A stretch of 64,000 nucleotides of DNA from Amycolatopsis balhimycina FH 1894 (lineage in GTDB: Bacteria > Actinomycetota > Actinomycetes > Mycobacteriales > Pseudonocardiaceae). Shown piece by piece: positions 36,584 to 45,465 of the stretch. Each line of letters starts with the position of its first letter. Position 1 is the stretch's first letter. Where the stretch lies: positions 1,094,762 to 1,158,761 of the forward strand of contig NZ_KB913037.1 of assembly GCF_000384295.1 (NCBI RefSeq), written 5' to 3'. The notes under the pieces were generated by a model, which did not search any database, had not been told where the DNA came from, and was given only the letters and a program-made list of their open reading frames with translations. A program made the translations under genes and the position numbers.

Positions 36584-37120
36584 GGAACATCTCCAAGTCC
36601 ACCAGCGGGAACCAGTCCAGGATTCGGGCGTAATCGGCGGGGCGTTGCGCCTGATCGGATCGAGGAACCGGAAGTCCGGCCCGTCGAAGCTGCAGTTGAA
36701 CCACTCGTAGTCGATCGGCAGTGGGCACCGGTTGTCGGCCAGAGCCGCCCGAACGTGGCGCACGCGCCAGTCCCAGACCGGCGAGACCTTCATGACGTGC
36801 TCGCGGACCGCGCCGTGTCCCTTGATCGCCGTACGGCGGTTCGGGGAGTCCGCGGCCCGGATGCAGTCCGCGGTGAACGTCACCGCCGGGTCCAGGTCGT
36901 AGTACTCCGTGCACAACGCGCGGGAGATCTCGACGTAGTTGGGCTCGGGCAGCTGAGCGGCCTCGATGATCAGCCGCCGCTCAGGTACTTGAAACGTCAG
37001 GTTGTTCAGCCACCGGAACAGCGACGGGTGCGGAAGCTGCGGGATCGTGACCCCGAAGAACTTCTCGTAGTCCGCCAGCGACCGCCGGTCACCAGCCGTG
37101 AGGCCACGGTTACGACGGCG
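36570..37120 (-). pseudogene. Frameshifted upstream partner gene, phage-like
   Basis: Reading from about 37120 the frames give LADYEKFFGVTIPQLPHP, FRWLNNLTFQVPERRLI, ALCTEYYDLDPAVTFTADC, and IDYEWFNCSFDGPDFRFLDPI, then after a one-base shift near 36640 DYARILDWFPLVDLEMFRAEL and a stop. The end overlaps the start of the next gene by 14 bases, as in phage operons. I do not recognise the family. No start codon is evident. Confidence 0.4.
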
Positions 37121-37158
37121 GGGAGGGGTCCGTAAGCCATCAGGGCAACGGAAGCGAT

Positions 37159-37356
37159 GTGGAGTACACGGTCAAGCGGGTCGATCTGGGCGGCCGACAG
37201 ACGATCCTGATCCGGGAGAAGCGCAGTCACGAGCCGTTCGAGGTGCTTGCCGACCGGTCGGTTCCAGCGAGGGAGATCGACGCCCACGTCCGCGCGGCGC
37301 TGATTCGTGAACTGGTGGACCGGCGGCAGCCCGAAGATCCCGCCGCCTCTGCGTGA
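37159..37356 (+). CDS. Small hypothetical protein
   Basis: A 65-residue soluble protein from GTG 37159, beginning EYTVKRVDLGGRQTILI and ending in a charged helix (DAHVRAALIRELVDRR). Codon third positions are GC rich as in real genes here, but the ribosome site is weak. Family unknown; may be a fragment. Confidence 0.4.
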   Translation: MEYTVKRVDLGGRQTILIREKRSHEPFEVLADRSVPAREIDAHVRAALIRELVDRRQPEDPAASA

Positions 37357-37439
37357 TCCTCGCGGGAACCGAAGAGCAACAGCTGAAGCGTCAGGACACG
37401 AACCAGTAGTTAAACGAGACTTATGGCAAAATCAACCTG

Positions 37440-37643
37440 GTGGGCGGTCGACTGATTCGAGGCAACGCAGTTGCCCGCCCGATCGCGCCCGCGATCATGG
37501 CTGCGTTCGTTGCGATTGCTGCGGCAGCAGCAGGCTTCCACGAGCTGCCCAACCTCTTTCAGCTGGTCAGCACCCTCGTGGCCGCTCTCTTCGCCGCGCT
37601 GGCAACGGCCGTTTTTAAAAAATCCTCCGCGGTTTCGGAATAA
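37440..37643 (+). CDS. Small two-helix membrane protein, paralogue 1
   Basis: A 67-residue protein from GTG 37440 with two hydrophobic helices (IMAAFVAIAAAAAGF and LVSTLVAALFAALATAVF) joined by HELPNLFQL, ending in a short basic tail. A close paralogue lies 240 bases downstream (37885-38115) with the same GFHELPNLFQL core. Function unknown. Confidence 0.55.
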   Translation: MGGRLIRGNAVARPIAPAIMAAFVAIAAAAAGFHELPNLFQLVSTLVAALFAALATAVFKKSSAVSE

Positions 37644-37884
37644 CGTCGACGTAGGACTGAGAACGGGCGCTTGGTGAACGCGGCGCTCGGCTGCGGTGGT
37701 CGTTGCAGCAGTACAGGTCGACGGTGCAACTGTCGCGCGGCTCGGCGCACAGTAATCTGGGCGATCGGATTAATCGCGAACGATGAGCCGCGAAGCAGCG
37801 CGGGTAAGGTCAGACACCAGGTCGAAGGGTGTCACAGCTCAGCTCTTGCGGGGGTCGAACACCGCTCATGGCAGAATCGGCGTC

Positions 37885-38115
37885 GTGGGCAGGCAGCCAG
37901 TTCGACGCGCAACCGCTGCACCGCGGTTCGTGCCTGCGGCCATCGCGGCGCTCGTCGCGATCGCGGCGGCGTGCGCGGGCTTCCACGAGCTCCCTAACCT
38001 CTTCCAGCTTGGCAGCACGCTAGTCGCTGCCATCTTCGCCGCCCTTGCGACGTGGGGCTTCAAAAAAACCCGAGCATTGCTCCGTTGGTTGAGTATTACT
38101 CCGTTGGGAGCCTGA
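37885..38115 (+). CDS. Small two-helix membrane protein, paralogue 2
   Basis: A 76-residue protein from GTG 37885, matching the previous gene over GFHELPNLFQL and both helices (about 65 percent identity across 50 residues), with a longer basic C-terminal tail (KKTRALLRWLSI). The similarity extends to about 25 bases before the start codon, where both have ATGGCA(A/G)AATC. A tandem duplication of an uncharacterised holin-sized membrane protein. Confidence 0.55.
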   Translation: MGRQPVRRATAAPRFVPAAIAALVAIAAACAGFHELPNLFQLGSTLVAAIFAALATWGFKKTRALLRWLSITPLGA

Positions 38116-38285
38116 GACAGCGTGGCTTACCGCTCACCTCCGCCTGAGAGTCGGAGGTGAGTGGTGATCCAAGCTCGCTGCACAGAAAGGTGTCACACCT
38201 CAGCATTTGCGGAAGGCAACGAGTTCTGCCTGGGTTGACAGCACAGCGTGTGGCGCGGCCACTCCGCACCGGACGCGAGCCCCTT

Positions 38286-38906
38286 TCATCGCGGGGAATC
38301 AACCGCACCAGCGTGAACGCATCGCTGACCAGGTCGACGCATGGCCATCCGAGCCCGAAAAGACTGCGCCACCGGACCGTCCGGCAGCGGCGCAGTCCAC
38401 CGATACGACGGGGCACGAGCCACCGCGGCCGCCACAAGCGTGCGGCCAAAGCCCAGGCGCCGGTACTCGGCGGCGACGTGGACATAGTCGAGGGTGGCCG
38501 TCCGACAGCCCGCGCACAGGCTGGCAGTCACCGCACCGACCAACGTGCCGTCGAGACGAAGTTCGATCCGGCCCGCCAGCGTTCCCGCTGCCGGCGGATG
38601 GGCGACCAGGACGAGCCCATTGCCCGGCGCTGTACCGGTCGGGTGCTGGACCGTGACGTCAAGGTGCGCCCACTCGGTGAGGCGCCGAGCCGCGGGCTCG
38701 CAGGCCTCCTGTGCGCGACAGACCTCGCACAGCGTGCCGTGCAGCCGGTAGCGATGGCTGTAGGGCTTGAGCTTGTCGTAAAGGTCCAGGTCAAGCCGGT
38801 GGCCACGCAGGCACACCACGAGCTTGCTCGTCGCCGGCCGGACCGGAATCAGCCCACCGTACTCACCGCGCGCTTCTGACCGGACGGCTTCGCCGGCCTC
38901 GCCCAT
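38286..38906 (-). CDS. GNAT-family acetyltransferase with Cys-rich N-terminal region
   Basis: A 206-residue protein. The C-terminal half carries the GNAT acetyl-CoA loop YRRLGFGRTL at about 160-170 preceded by the beta strands VGAVTASLC and ATLDYVHV. The N-terminal half has CLRGH and CEVCRAQEAC, which may bind zinc. ATG at 38906 gives the shortest frame free of the imuA' remnant; no strong ribosome site is seen, so the start is uncertain. A decayed copy lies at 21205-21540. Substrate unknown. Confidence 0.6.
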   Translation of the reverse strand: MGEAGEAVRSEARGEYGGLIPVRPATSKLVVCLRGHRLDLDLYDKLKPYSHRYRLHGTLCEVCRAQEACEPAARRLTEWAHLDVTVQHPTGTAPGNGLVLVAHPPAAGTLAGRIELRLDGTLVGAVTASLCAGCRTATLDYVHVAAEYRRLGFGRTLVAAAVARAPSYRWTAPLPDGPVAQSFRARMAMRRPGQRCVHAGAVDSPR

Positions 38907-38958
38907 CACCGGGCACCACGCGGCCACGGCTGGTTCGGAAACGGCTGCGACGTGCGGG

Positions 38959-39497
38959 TCATCCGGCGACCTCAGCCCATCTACGACTGGTGGACGCCTC
39001 GACGGCGGCGACAGCACCACCGAAGCCCGGAAGCTGCAGTGCGACGGTGCGCGGACGGGCCGCGACGCCGCGGCCGCGGCTGGTCGCGACGACGTCACGG
39101 AACTCCAGGTGGCCGAAACCGTCATCGGTAAGCCCGCGCCACCGACGTTTCGACACGCGCAGCTCGAGGTCCGCGCCGGGCAGCGGACCGGCAGCGAGCA
39201 GGACTGTGCCGCGGTTGCGAGCTCGTCCGAGCAGCCGGCGCTCCGGCTGCGGCTGCATACCGAGGCGATGGTCCGGCCGAGCACAATCAGGTCGAACCCG
39301 TCGATCAGCGCCGACAGCACCGCGGCGACCTCGGCCCCAGGATCTGGCACGAGCGCGAACCGCTCCAGCTCGACGCCCAGCTCGGCGGCGGCTGCCACAC
39401 CTATGTCGGGCATGCCGGTGATCGCTACCCAGGATCCTTCCCGTGTCGCTGCGGCCAGTAGCGCAAGGACCAGCGCGGTGGAGCCTGCGACCGACAC
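38959..39497 (-). pseudogene. imuA'-like remnant (actinobacterial mutasome RecA-like protein)
   Basis: The minus strand reads GSTALVLALLAAATREGSWVAI, then GMPDIGVAAAAELGVEL and FDLIVLGRT, and after a frameshift near 39240 GTVLLAAGPLPGADLELRVS, RRWRGLTDDGFGHLEFRDV and VAARPRTVALQLPG. This order is that of ImuA', the partner of ImuB and DnaE2 in translesion mutagenesis. The N-terminus is missing and the frame is broken. The end would overlap an imuB start (ATGA), but no imuB follows on this strand. Confidence 0.6.
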
Positions 39498-39820
39498 CGC
39501 GCAAGGGCGGGCGAACGCGATCTACTGGTGGGTCGCGCTGGTGATCGCCTTCATCTTCGGCATCGTCGTCAACGCGATCACGCCCACCGTGTTGTCCTGG
39601 TTCTCGTAGCCGACACGGCCGGCCGCCGACCTTGCCGTGCGCCATGTAACGCAGGGTGATTGAACTGACTGCGACGAGCTGGTCAGGTAGTCGTGACGTC
39701 GACAGGGAGCGGTGTCGAGCGGGTCGTCATGGCGCCGGCTGGCTGGCCGCACATGTCGATGTCCGGCAGTTCTGGGCCTGGAGATGATGATGCCTGCATC
39801 ACCTCCGGCCACAGAGCGCG
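39498..39820. other. Gap with the tail of a small membrane peptide
   Basis: On the plus strand 39509-39609 reads NAIYWWVALVIAFIFGIV then ITPTVLSWFS and a stop: a single transmembrane helix without start codon, probably the 3' end of a small gene cut when the imuA' fragment was joined to it. Nothing else is supported. Confidence 0.35.
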
Positions 39821-40039
39821 TCAGGTCGACGCTTTGCCGCTGAAGACGGTGACGAAGGCGTTGACGACCGTCTCGAACATCTGTGGGTTGCCAACGCCCA
39901 GCGCCAGGACAGCCAAAAGTACCAGGCCGAGCACCAGCAGCACACGAATCGGTGGCGTCTTGCGGATGACGGCCATGACGACAACGAGCGCCATCAAACT
40001 GACGATGGTGAGCGCGATGATGACCACGAGCAGTTCCAC
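39821..40039 (-). CDS. Small two-TM membrane protein
   Basis: A 72-residue protein starting MELLVVIIALTIVSLMAL with two hydrophobic helices (about 1-25 and 33-50) and a short amphipathic tail (MFETVVNAFVTVFSGK). It lies 24 bases past the next minus-strand small membrane gene, so they may be co-transcribed. Unknown function. Confidence 0.55.
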   Translation of the reverse strand: MELLVVIIALTIVSLMALVVVMAVIRKTPPIRVLLVLGLVLLAVLALGVGNPQMFETVVNAFVTVFSGKAST

Positions 40040-40063
40040 GGGACCAGTAACCCTTCCGAGTTT

Positions 40064-40484
40064 CTACCGGCGGAGCTGAGAACTGGTGGCCTGCGATGGA
40101 TCTTGAAAATCAGGCGCAGCCTCGGCTCGACCGGTGTGGATCAACAGTTGATTGAGGTCCGCGCCTCCGACTGCGAATGCCATCACCCCGATGACGGCGG
40201 TGACCACGCTGGCGGCGGCGATGACCGCGCGGGACACCGGGGGCAACATACTCAACTGCTCTGTGCCGGCGGACAGATGCGTCTTCGCGGCTGCGCAGCT
40301 TCTGAAACTTCGAGACAAGCTCAGGCGAAAATAGCAGTACGACCGCGGCGGCAACGATGAAGACGCCAAGAATGAAAATATTGAACTCCAGGGATTGCAG
40401 GTAGTCCGCCGTCTGCGCGACGGAAGCAACCGTCCCGACCGCCTTCGACAGGCCGACCGCGATCGTCTTACCCAGAAACTTCAC
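40064..40484 (-). pseudogene. Small membrane protein gene with a probable frameshift
   Basis: The first frame from ATG 40484 reads FLGKTIAVGLSKAVGTVA and a helix IFILGVFIVAAAVVLLF, then becomes Arg-rich noise after KLRSRE. The adjacent frame at that point reads KTHLSAGTEQLSMLPP and a second helix AVIAAASVVTAVIGVMAFAV, then an acidic tail to 40064. A single base shift near 40290 would join two membrane helices into a 140-residue protein. Either decayed or a sequence error. Confidence 0.5.
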
Positions 40485-40653
40485 GGCGCCTTCGCCCCGA
40501 ATCCGGATGTTGCGAACGCACCAGCATCGAGGTCGGACGAACCTGTACAGCCGTTACGCGCATGACGCCCAACAGACACTCCGACAGACATCGTTTCTAT
40601 GCCACAATCACAGCCGAACCGAACGGTGATCACGTGTTAGATAGGGCGAACAA

Positions 40654-41196
40654 ATGATCGAGGCAGTGCTGGTTAAGGTAGCCGAACAGATGATCAGAGA
40701 GCTCATCACGCGACGCCGGGTGGAGCGACCAGCAGAGGTTTCCGTGATCGCATCCCAGCAGGTCCTGATGGGACGCAGCGAGGAGCCGCTCGGCACGGAA
40801 ACCCGGCGAATCGACAACTCCGCTTCCAACAGCACATCAATCCGGCGCATCCGCGCCCAGCGCAGCTGGATCCGCAAGCAGGAGCTGCTCTTTGAGAAGC
40901 TGAAGAAACGCTCCGTCACCGGCGGGGTGGAGGTGGCCAACGTCCTCAACCTGCGGGGAGCCCTGGAGGAGACGGTCAAACAGAGCCAGACCTCGGTAAC
41001 CCAGGCGGAAGAGATCTTCGAAGAGCAGATCGAGCTGACGATTCCCGCGAGGACGGCCGTCGACATACTGCTGCACTGGAAGCAGGTCTGGCAGGAGGGC
41101 TTGCTGATCGTCACCACATCGACCGGTGAGACGTACGAAGTGCCCTACCGCGAGGTTGTCGGTATCACCTTCGACCAGCAGAACCGCGATCACTGA
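40654..41196 (+). CDS. Hypothetical helical protein
   Basis: A 180-residue soluble protein with long charged helices (RRIRAQRSWIRKQELLFEKL and ALEETVKQSQTSVTQAEEIF) and a beta-rich C-terminus (LLIVTTSTGETYEVPYREVV). GC is somewhat lower than average. It diverges from the small membrane genes to its left. I do not recognise the family; a membrane-associated adaptor for the small membrane proteins is possible but unproven. Confidence 0.55.
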   Translation: MIEAVLVKVAEQMIRELITRRRVERPAEVSVIASQQVLMGRSEEPLGTETRRIDNSASNSTSIRRIRAQRSWIRKQELLFEKLKKRSVTGGVEVANVLNLRGALEETVKQSQTSVTQAEEIFEEQIELTIPARTAVDILLHWKQVWQEGLLIVTTSTGETYEVPYREVVGITFDQQNRDH

Positions 41197-41283
41197 GCCC
41201 GCCCCCAAGGGAACTGGCCTTGTTGGCGACCTTGCGGGTGCCGAAAACTATGTCACATCGTGCAACCTGCTGATATTCGTGGA

Positions 41284-41753
41284 TCAGTCCACCGAGCCGA
41301 TCACGCTGACGAACCCGCCCCACACCAGTCGTTCGGGGGAAACCAGCACCTGATCGGGCAGTCGTTGGTCCAAAGAGGGATGAGGTCGATGCTGGTTGAA
41401 GTGATCGACGTACTCGGCTAGTACCTGCTCCAGACGATGCCAGTTGAGGACGAGCATCCGATCCAGACACTCGCGACGCACGCTGCCCACCCAGCGCTCA
41501 GCGATCGCTTTTTCGCGCGCGGTGCTCGAGCAGGGCTGCGCAGGATGTCGATACCGACCTACTCGAACACCGCATCGAACTCGGCAGTGAACCTCACGTC
41601 GCGGTCGCGGATCAGAAACCGCAGGCTGTCCACTCGATCATCAAGCTTCACCAGCAGGTTCCAGGCTCGCTGCACCACCCACTCTGCAGTCGGATGAGCC
41701 GTCACCCCAACGATGCGCACCCGCCGGCGGGCGTGCTCGACGACAAACAACAC
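41284..41753 (-). pseudogene. Integrase-core (rve) transposase remnant
   Basis: Two frames on the minus strand join: [20 protein letters not shown] and [10 protein letters not shown] (second catalytic Asp region) up to about 41559, then RRECLDRMLVLNWHRLEQV with YVDHFNQHRPHPSLDQRLP, the conserved C-terminal part of IS3-like/integrase-core transposases. The helix-turn-helix region and first Asp are absent. Dead remnant. Confidence 0.75.
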
Positions 41754-41893
41754 ATACAGTCAATGCGGCAACACCGTGTGTCACACCAGTGTCGCGCAAC
41801 TATCAGCCGGTCGGTATCAGCCGCATCAGCGCTACCAGTACCGCGCGATCAGCCCAGGGCAAATGCGGCCGCGCCACCTGGTGCCGAAGCACG

Positions 41894-42060
41894 GCGAGCC
41901 GGCGCGGCCGGATACTTCGGCGGCGCAGAAGCCCTCGCCGAGCTGCTGATCACCGAGGTCGAAGCCCACGCCGGCGTCGAATGCCAGGTCGGGATCGCCG
42001 ACGGCCTGTTCGCCGCGACCCTCGCCGCCCGCCCGACACCGCCGGTTGCCGTCCGGGGTT
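41894..42060 (+). pseudogene. imuB-like (Y-family polymerase) internal fragment
   Basis: About 55 residues read YFGGAEALAELLITEVEA and then VECQVGIADGLFAATLAAR, the finger/palm region that I recognise in actinobacterial ImuB/DNA polymerase Y-family proteins. Neither end of the gene is present. It is on the opposite strand to the imuA' remnant 2.4 kb away, so the mutasome locus has been broken and rearranged. Confidence 0.6.
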
Positions 42061-42087
42061 CCGAGCGTTGGGCGGGAAACACTGCGC

Positions 42088-43581
42088 CTACTTCTTGCGG
42101 TCAAATCGGCGACGGCCGGCGACGAGTTGTCGCCAGAGTTCTCGGCGAACCTGGTCAAGCGCCTCGGTGGCAGCATTCCGGGAGGCGGCGGTTGCCCGGG
42201 CCAGCGCCGGCCGTGAACCGCCGAGGAGGGTGGCGACCGCCGTGCCGGCACGGCCCACCAGCACCAGATCGGAGAGGTACGTGCGAACCAGGTATGTCAT
42301 CTGGTCACGGCTCGCGCCAGTGCCGAGCACCGCGATTGCCTCGCGACGAGGAAGCCAAGCCAGCAGGAAAACCACTGCCACGCCCAAGACGAACCCGGTG
42401 ATCACGCGGATTGCGCGGGTGAGTACGTCGGGTGAGATCAGTGCGGCCGGCCCGAGCGCGTCCGGTAACGGTTGGCCGGAGACCTGGCGGCGCTTCGGAT
42501 CGGCGGTCCAGGAGGCCCACGGCCCAGCTGTCTTCGCGGTCCGAAGCGACAGGTCGAGGAGTGAGCCGGGGACGATGGCACGGCCGTGGTCGGCCGCGTA
42601 CTGCCGGACGAAGCGCTGGCCGCTGAGCGTCATCGGCGGGAAAGTCATGTCTTTGACGGCCGCACACGCCTGAAGGTCGGGATGGCCGGGGACGACCGTT
42701 TGCAGCCGGCTCAACAGCGCGAGCACTGACCTGGGGTCCCTGCGCTGCATGAGCAGATCATGGGCCCTGATCAGGCCCAGCACCGGATTCAGCGTCGAAA
42801 TGCGGACAAAGTCCAGCCCAGGCCCGTCCTCGGCGAATGGGCGTCGCCCGCTGCGCAGGTTTTCCAAGGCCATTTCGAGAATTCCGGACGCGACGTCGAA
42901 ACCCGTCCATACCGATGTTGACGGTAGCATGTGAAACGATATTCGTGATATATCAGGGGCATCGTCCCAGGGTATGAATGCGACCGTCTGGTACCCAGCG
43001 GAAATCCAGGCCGGTACATCAACGGTGGCCAGCTTTGCCAACCTCACTCGGATAACGTAGCCGCCAGGTCGCAACGGCATGCTCGCTCCCGCGGCTCCTC
43101 CGTGCAGGTTGTCGGAGGTGACACTTACCTCTCGTATCGGGTGGTACGCCGAGTCCAGGAGGGTGAACTGGCTCCTGACGGTTCTGGGCTGGGACCAAGT
43201 TCCGGCTTGGCCGGGGATGGCAGCGATCACCAATCCCGAGCCTGAGCCCGTGTCGCGGAGACGACCACTCAATGTAGTGACGAACTCGGCAACCGGCTGC
43301 GAGCGATCGAGCGCGCAATGGACGGGGACCGGCGTGTCCACCGCGATGCCGAGCCGGCCGACCATTTGGGTAGTGCCCGCCGACACTTCGAGCAACCGTT
43401 GTCGGCGATCAACCGAATTCCACACCTCCGCCGCGTAAAGGCCAGGCGCCACATCGACGACCGCCGGCGTGATTCCTTCCTTGAAAGTCCTGAGGTTGCT
43501 GTCCCGCAGACGGAACACTGAGGGCCACCACTCATTGCCAAGAATGATCGTTCCCGACGAGCGACGCGGTTCAGATTTCAA
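42088..43581 (-). CDS. TM-anchored partner protein of a caspase operon, unknown family
   Basis: A 497-residue protein. The first 240 residues are beta-rich (IILGNEWWPSVFRLRDSNL, then PGLYAAEVW, PLRPGGYVIRV) resembling repeated carboxypeptidase-regulatory-like sandwich units. A helical middle of about 150 residues follows, with a single membrane helix near 395-415 (FVLGVAVVFLLAWL) and a basic cytosolic tail of about 80 residues. TTG at 43581 overlaps the caspase end by 11 bases and is the first possible start. It could be the substrate of, or scaffold for, the adjacent caspase. I do not know the family. Confidence 0.65.
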   Translation of the reverse strand: MKSEPRRSSGTIILGNEWWPSVFRLRDSNLRTFKEGITPAVVDVAPGLYAAEVWNSVDRRQRLLEVSAGTTQMVGRLGIAVDTPVPVHCALDRSQPVAEFVTTLSGRLRDTGSGSGLVIAAIPGQAGTWSQPRTVRSQFTLLDSAYHPIREVSVTSDNLHGGAAGASMPLRPGGYVIRVRLAKLATVDVPAWISAGYQTVAFIPWDDAPDISRISFHMLPSTSVWTGFDVASGILEMALENLRSGRRPFAEDGPGLDFVRISTLNPVLGLIRAHDLLMQRRDPRSVLALLSRLQTVVPGHPDLQACAAVKDMTFPPMTLSGQRFVRQYAADHGRAIVPGSLLDLSLRTAKTAGPWASWTADPKRRQVSGQPLPDALGPAALISPDVLTRAIRVITGFVLGVAVVFLLAWLPRREAIAVLGTGASRDQMTYLVRTYLSDLVLVGRAGTAVATLLGGSRPALARATAASRNAATEALDQVRRELWRQLVAGRRRFDRKK

Positions 43582-44608
43582 TGGTCAGTTCACCCCCGTC
43601 AACCTGGAAAAACCTGCTTCTTCCGGATCCTTCTGTGGCCTTGTAAATCCCATTGCGTAGATCGATGACCGCCACGCCGTCATCGACCGGCGCGTGCCGA
43701 ACCGTTTGCGAGTCACCCTGAGTTACCAGAACATCATCGTTCCACCTCTTGGGTACGCGAAACTCCACTCTGTAACGTTGCACCGGGACGTACGCCAGGT
43801 CGATTTGCCCAGGACCGGAGAGTTGCAAGTCCGCTCGTTGCTTATAGTTCAGGGCCGCCGCACGATTGCGAACGCTCTCGTAAAGGTAGTCTTTTAGATG
43901 GTCACTCCGAATTGCGCCCGTCTCGGGATCGTGTGCCGCGCCGCCACGTAGGCCGGCCAATAACGCTTCGGTGAAGAATCCGCGTCCGTGGTCTTTCGGC
44001 CCGATCATCCGCTTCGGTGCGCCGGCCATCTTCGAGTAAGTAGTCGCATAGGCGAGTATCCGGCGGGTCTGCCCCCGGATTTCCGTTTTCCCGAAGGGGA
44101 CAGCCCCGGCATCCGGGAGACCCAGTGCGGTCTCCCGGCAACAATCGGCAAGCAGCACGACCTCGTGGAACGGCGTACTTTTGGTCCCGTAAAGTTCGTC
44201 GTACTTGGCCAGATCGAGATTGTCCGCGTAGTCCGGCGGGTCTGCGTCGGCGTACAACAAGGCACCTCTTCCCCCTGACGGGGCAATCCCGTGTCCGGCG
44301 ACATAGAGGTAGAGGCGTGTCTCGGGCCAGCTGCGATCATCGACCTTCCGGACCATCTTGTGAAACCGCCTCAGTGCATTGATCACTTCCTGCCGGACGG
44401 GCCGTGTTTCTCCGGAATCAACAAATGTCCGCTCTTCCGTGGGGCTTGCGGTGATCAACTCGACTTGCTCGGGCGGAACGCCGCCCCCGTCAGGGTCCTT
44501 CAACCAACCTGCGAACGCCTCTGCGTCATCCCGTGCCGCCGACAGTTGCCTGGCGATGTTGGGATAGCAGTTGATGCCGACGACGATCGCGAAATGGAGG
44601 TGGTTCAT
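43571..44608 (-). CDS. Caspase-family (peptidase C14) protease
   Basis: A 345-residue protease with the caspase fold in its first 250 residues: FAIVVGINCYPNI start, catalytic His in YVAGHGIAP (His106) and catalytic Cys in VLLADCCRET (Cys157). A C-terminal beta-rich extension (YRVEFRVPKRW through GGELTIEI) of about 80 residues follows. ATG overlaps the stop of the two-TM protein gene (ATGA), and its stop overlaps the next gene. Bacterial caspases cut after basic residues and serve in defence or regulated death; the operon context suggests activation at the membrane. Confidence 0.87.
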   Translation of the reverse strand: MNHLHFAIVVGINCYPNIARQLSAARDDAEAFAGWLKDPDGGGVPPEQVELITASPTEERTFVDSGETRPVRQEVINALRRFHKMVRKVDDRSWPETRLYLYVAGHGIAPSGGRGALLYADADPPDYADNLDLAKYDELYGTKSTPFHEVVLLADCCRETALGLPDAGAVPFGKTEIRGQTRRILAYATTYSKMAGAPKRMIGPKDHGRGFFTEALLAGLRGGAAHDPETGAIRSDHLKDYLYESVRNRAAALNYKQRADLQLSGPGQIDLAYVPVQRYRVEFRVPKRWNDDVLVTQGDSQTVRHAPVDDGVAVIDLRNGIYKATEGSGRSRFFQVDGGELTIEI

Positions 44609-45138
44609 CTGTTCGGAAACAGTGTTCTGGCAAATTCAGCGAGCTGGCGCACGTCATCGGCAGGCGGCTCATCGGTGCCGATGCCCCGCTCCTCCACACC
44701 GCTCTGGCCGGGCAGAAGCCGCGCTCGCGCCTCGACGGCGGCCTTGAGCGCCCTGCCCTTGGCCTCCTGGTCAGCAGCGACGTTTATCGCCGACTCCGCT
44801 CTTGTGGTGGCCTGGTCTGCGCGTACCTCGGCGTTCTGCGCCGCCTGCCGGTGAACCTCACGGCCGAACAGCCATCCGACTGCGGTGAACACCAATGCTT
44901 CCGCTGCGCCGAAGAGGTAGACGAAGCGGGACCACGTTCCCTCACCCGCCGATTCAGCCTTCCCAACGAGGAAGAAGACCAGCGCGGCGAAACCGAGCAG
45001 AAGCAGCACCGCGGCCACGACGGCCACAACACCCCGAAAGCGTTCAGCGAAACTGCCCGGCGCCGCACCGGAAACACCGCCGGCGCCGGGCCCGCCATCT
45101 TGACCGGCCTGACCCGCCGGAATGGTTACCTCACTCAT
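44605..45138 (-). CDS. Two-TM membrane protein at the head of the caspase operon
   Basis: A 177-residue protein with a Gly-rich N-terminus, two membrane helices (about 35-60 and 70-90) and a long, charged, probably coiled-coil tail (QAAQNAEVRADQATTRAES onwards). GGAG precedes ATG 45138. Coupled with the caspase gene by a 4-base overlap. The layout (short hairpin in the membrane, cytosolic coiled coil) would suit a sensor or anchor. Unknown family. Confidence 0.68.
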   Translation of the reverse strand: MSEVTIPAGQAGQDGGPGAGGVSGAAPGSFAERFRGVVAVVAAVLLLLGFAALVFFLVGKAESAGEGTWSRFVYLFGAAEALVFTAVGWLFGREVHRQAAQNAEVRADQATTRAESAINVAADQEAKGRALKAAVEARARLLPGQSGVEERGIGTDEPPADDVRQLAEFARTLFPNR

Positions 45139-45465
45139 ACCAGCTCCTCGTTGCCAGGACCCTCCTCAACACGGTCGGGTCTTCATGTACAGTCGCGGGC
45201 AGACCGATCATCGCTACATTCGCTGACAATTCGTGAAACCAGACCAGGGTCAGCCAGTGGTTGGTAATTACCTTGTTCTTGAGTGCTCCGGCCTCCCGAG
45301 CCGGCCAGCGCGTGCACGTAATACCTTGCGTGTTGCCGAGCAGAGCTCGACTGCAGCAATGCGTCCACGGCGGACGCCGAGGTGGCCGGTGCCCGTTTCC
45401 GAGCGTGGCCAGCTCCTGAGGGTGCGGAAACCGGGCCGAGATACCGGACGCCGGTACCGAGAACG
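45139..45465. other. Intergenic between the caspase and CHAT operons
   Basis: No convincing gene. A minus-strand frame across it is a shadow of the CHAT gene in another frame. It must hold the promoter of the caspase operon. Confidence 0.45.

Noticed and set aside
38286..39497. A single 403-residue GNAT fusion protein
   Set aside because: The N-terminal half is an imuA' remnant that changes frame and ends in another frame; the fusion is accidental.
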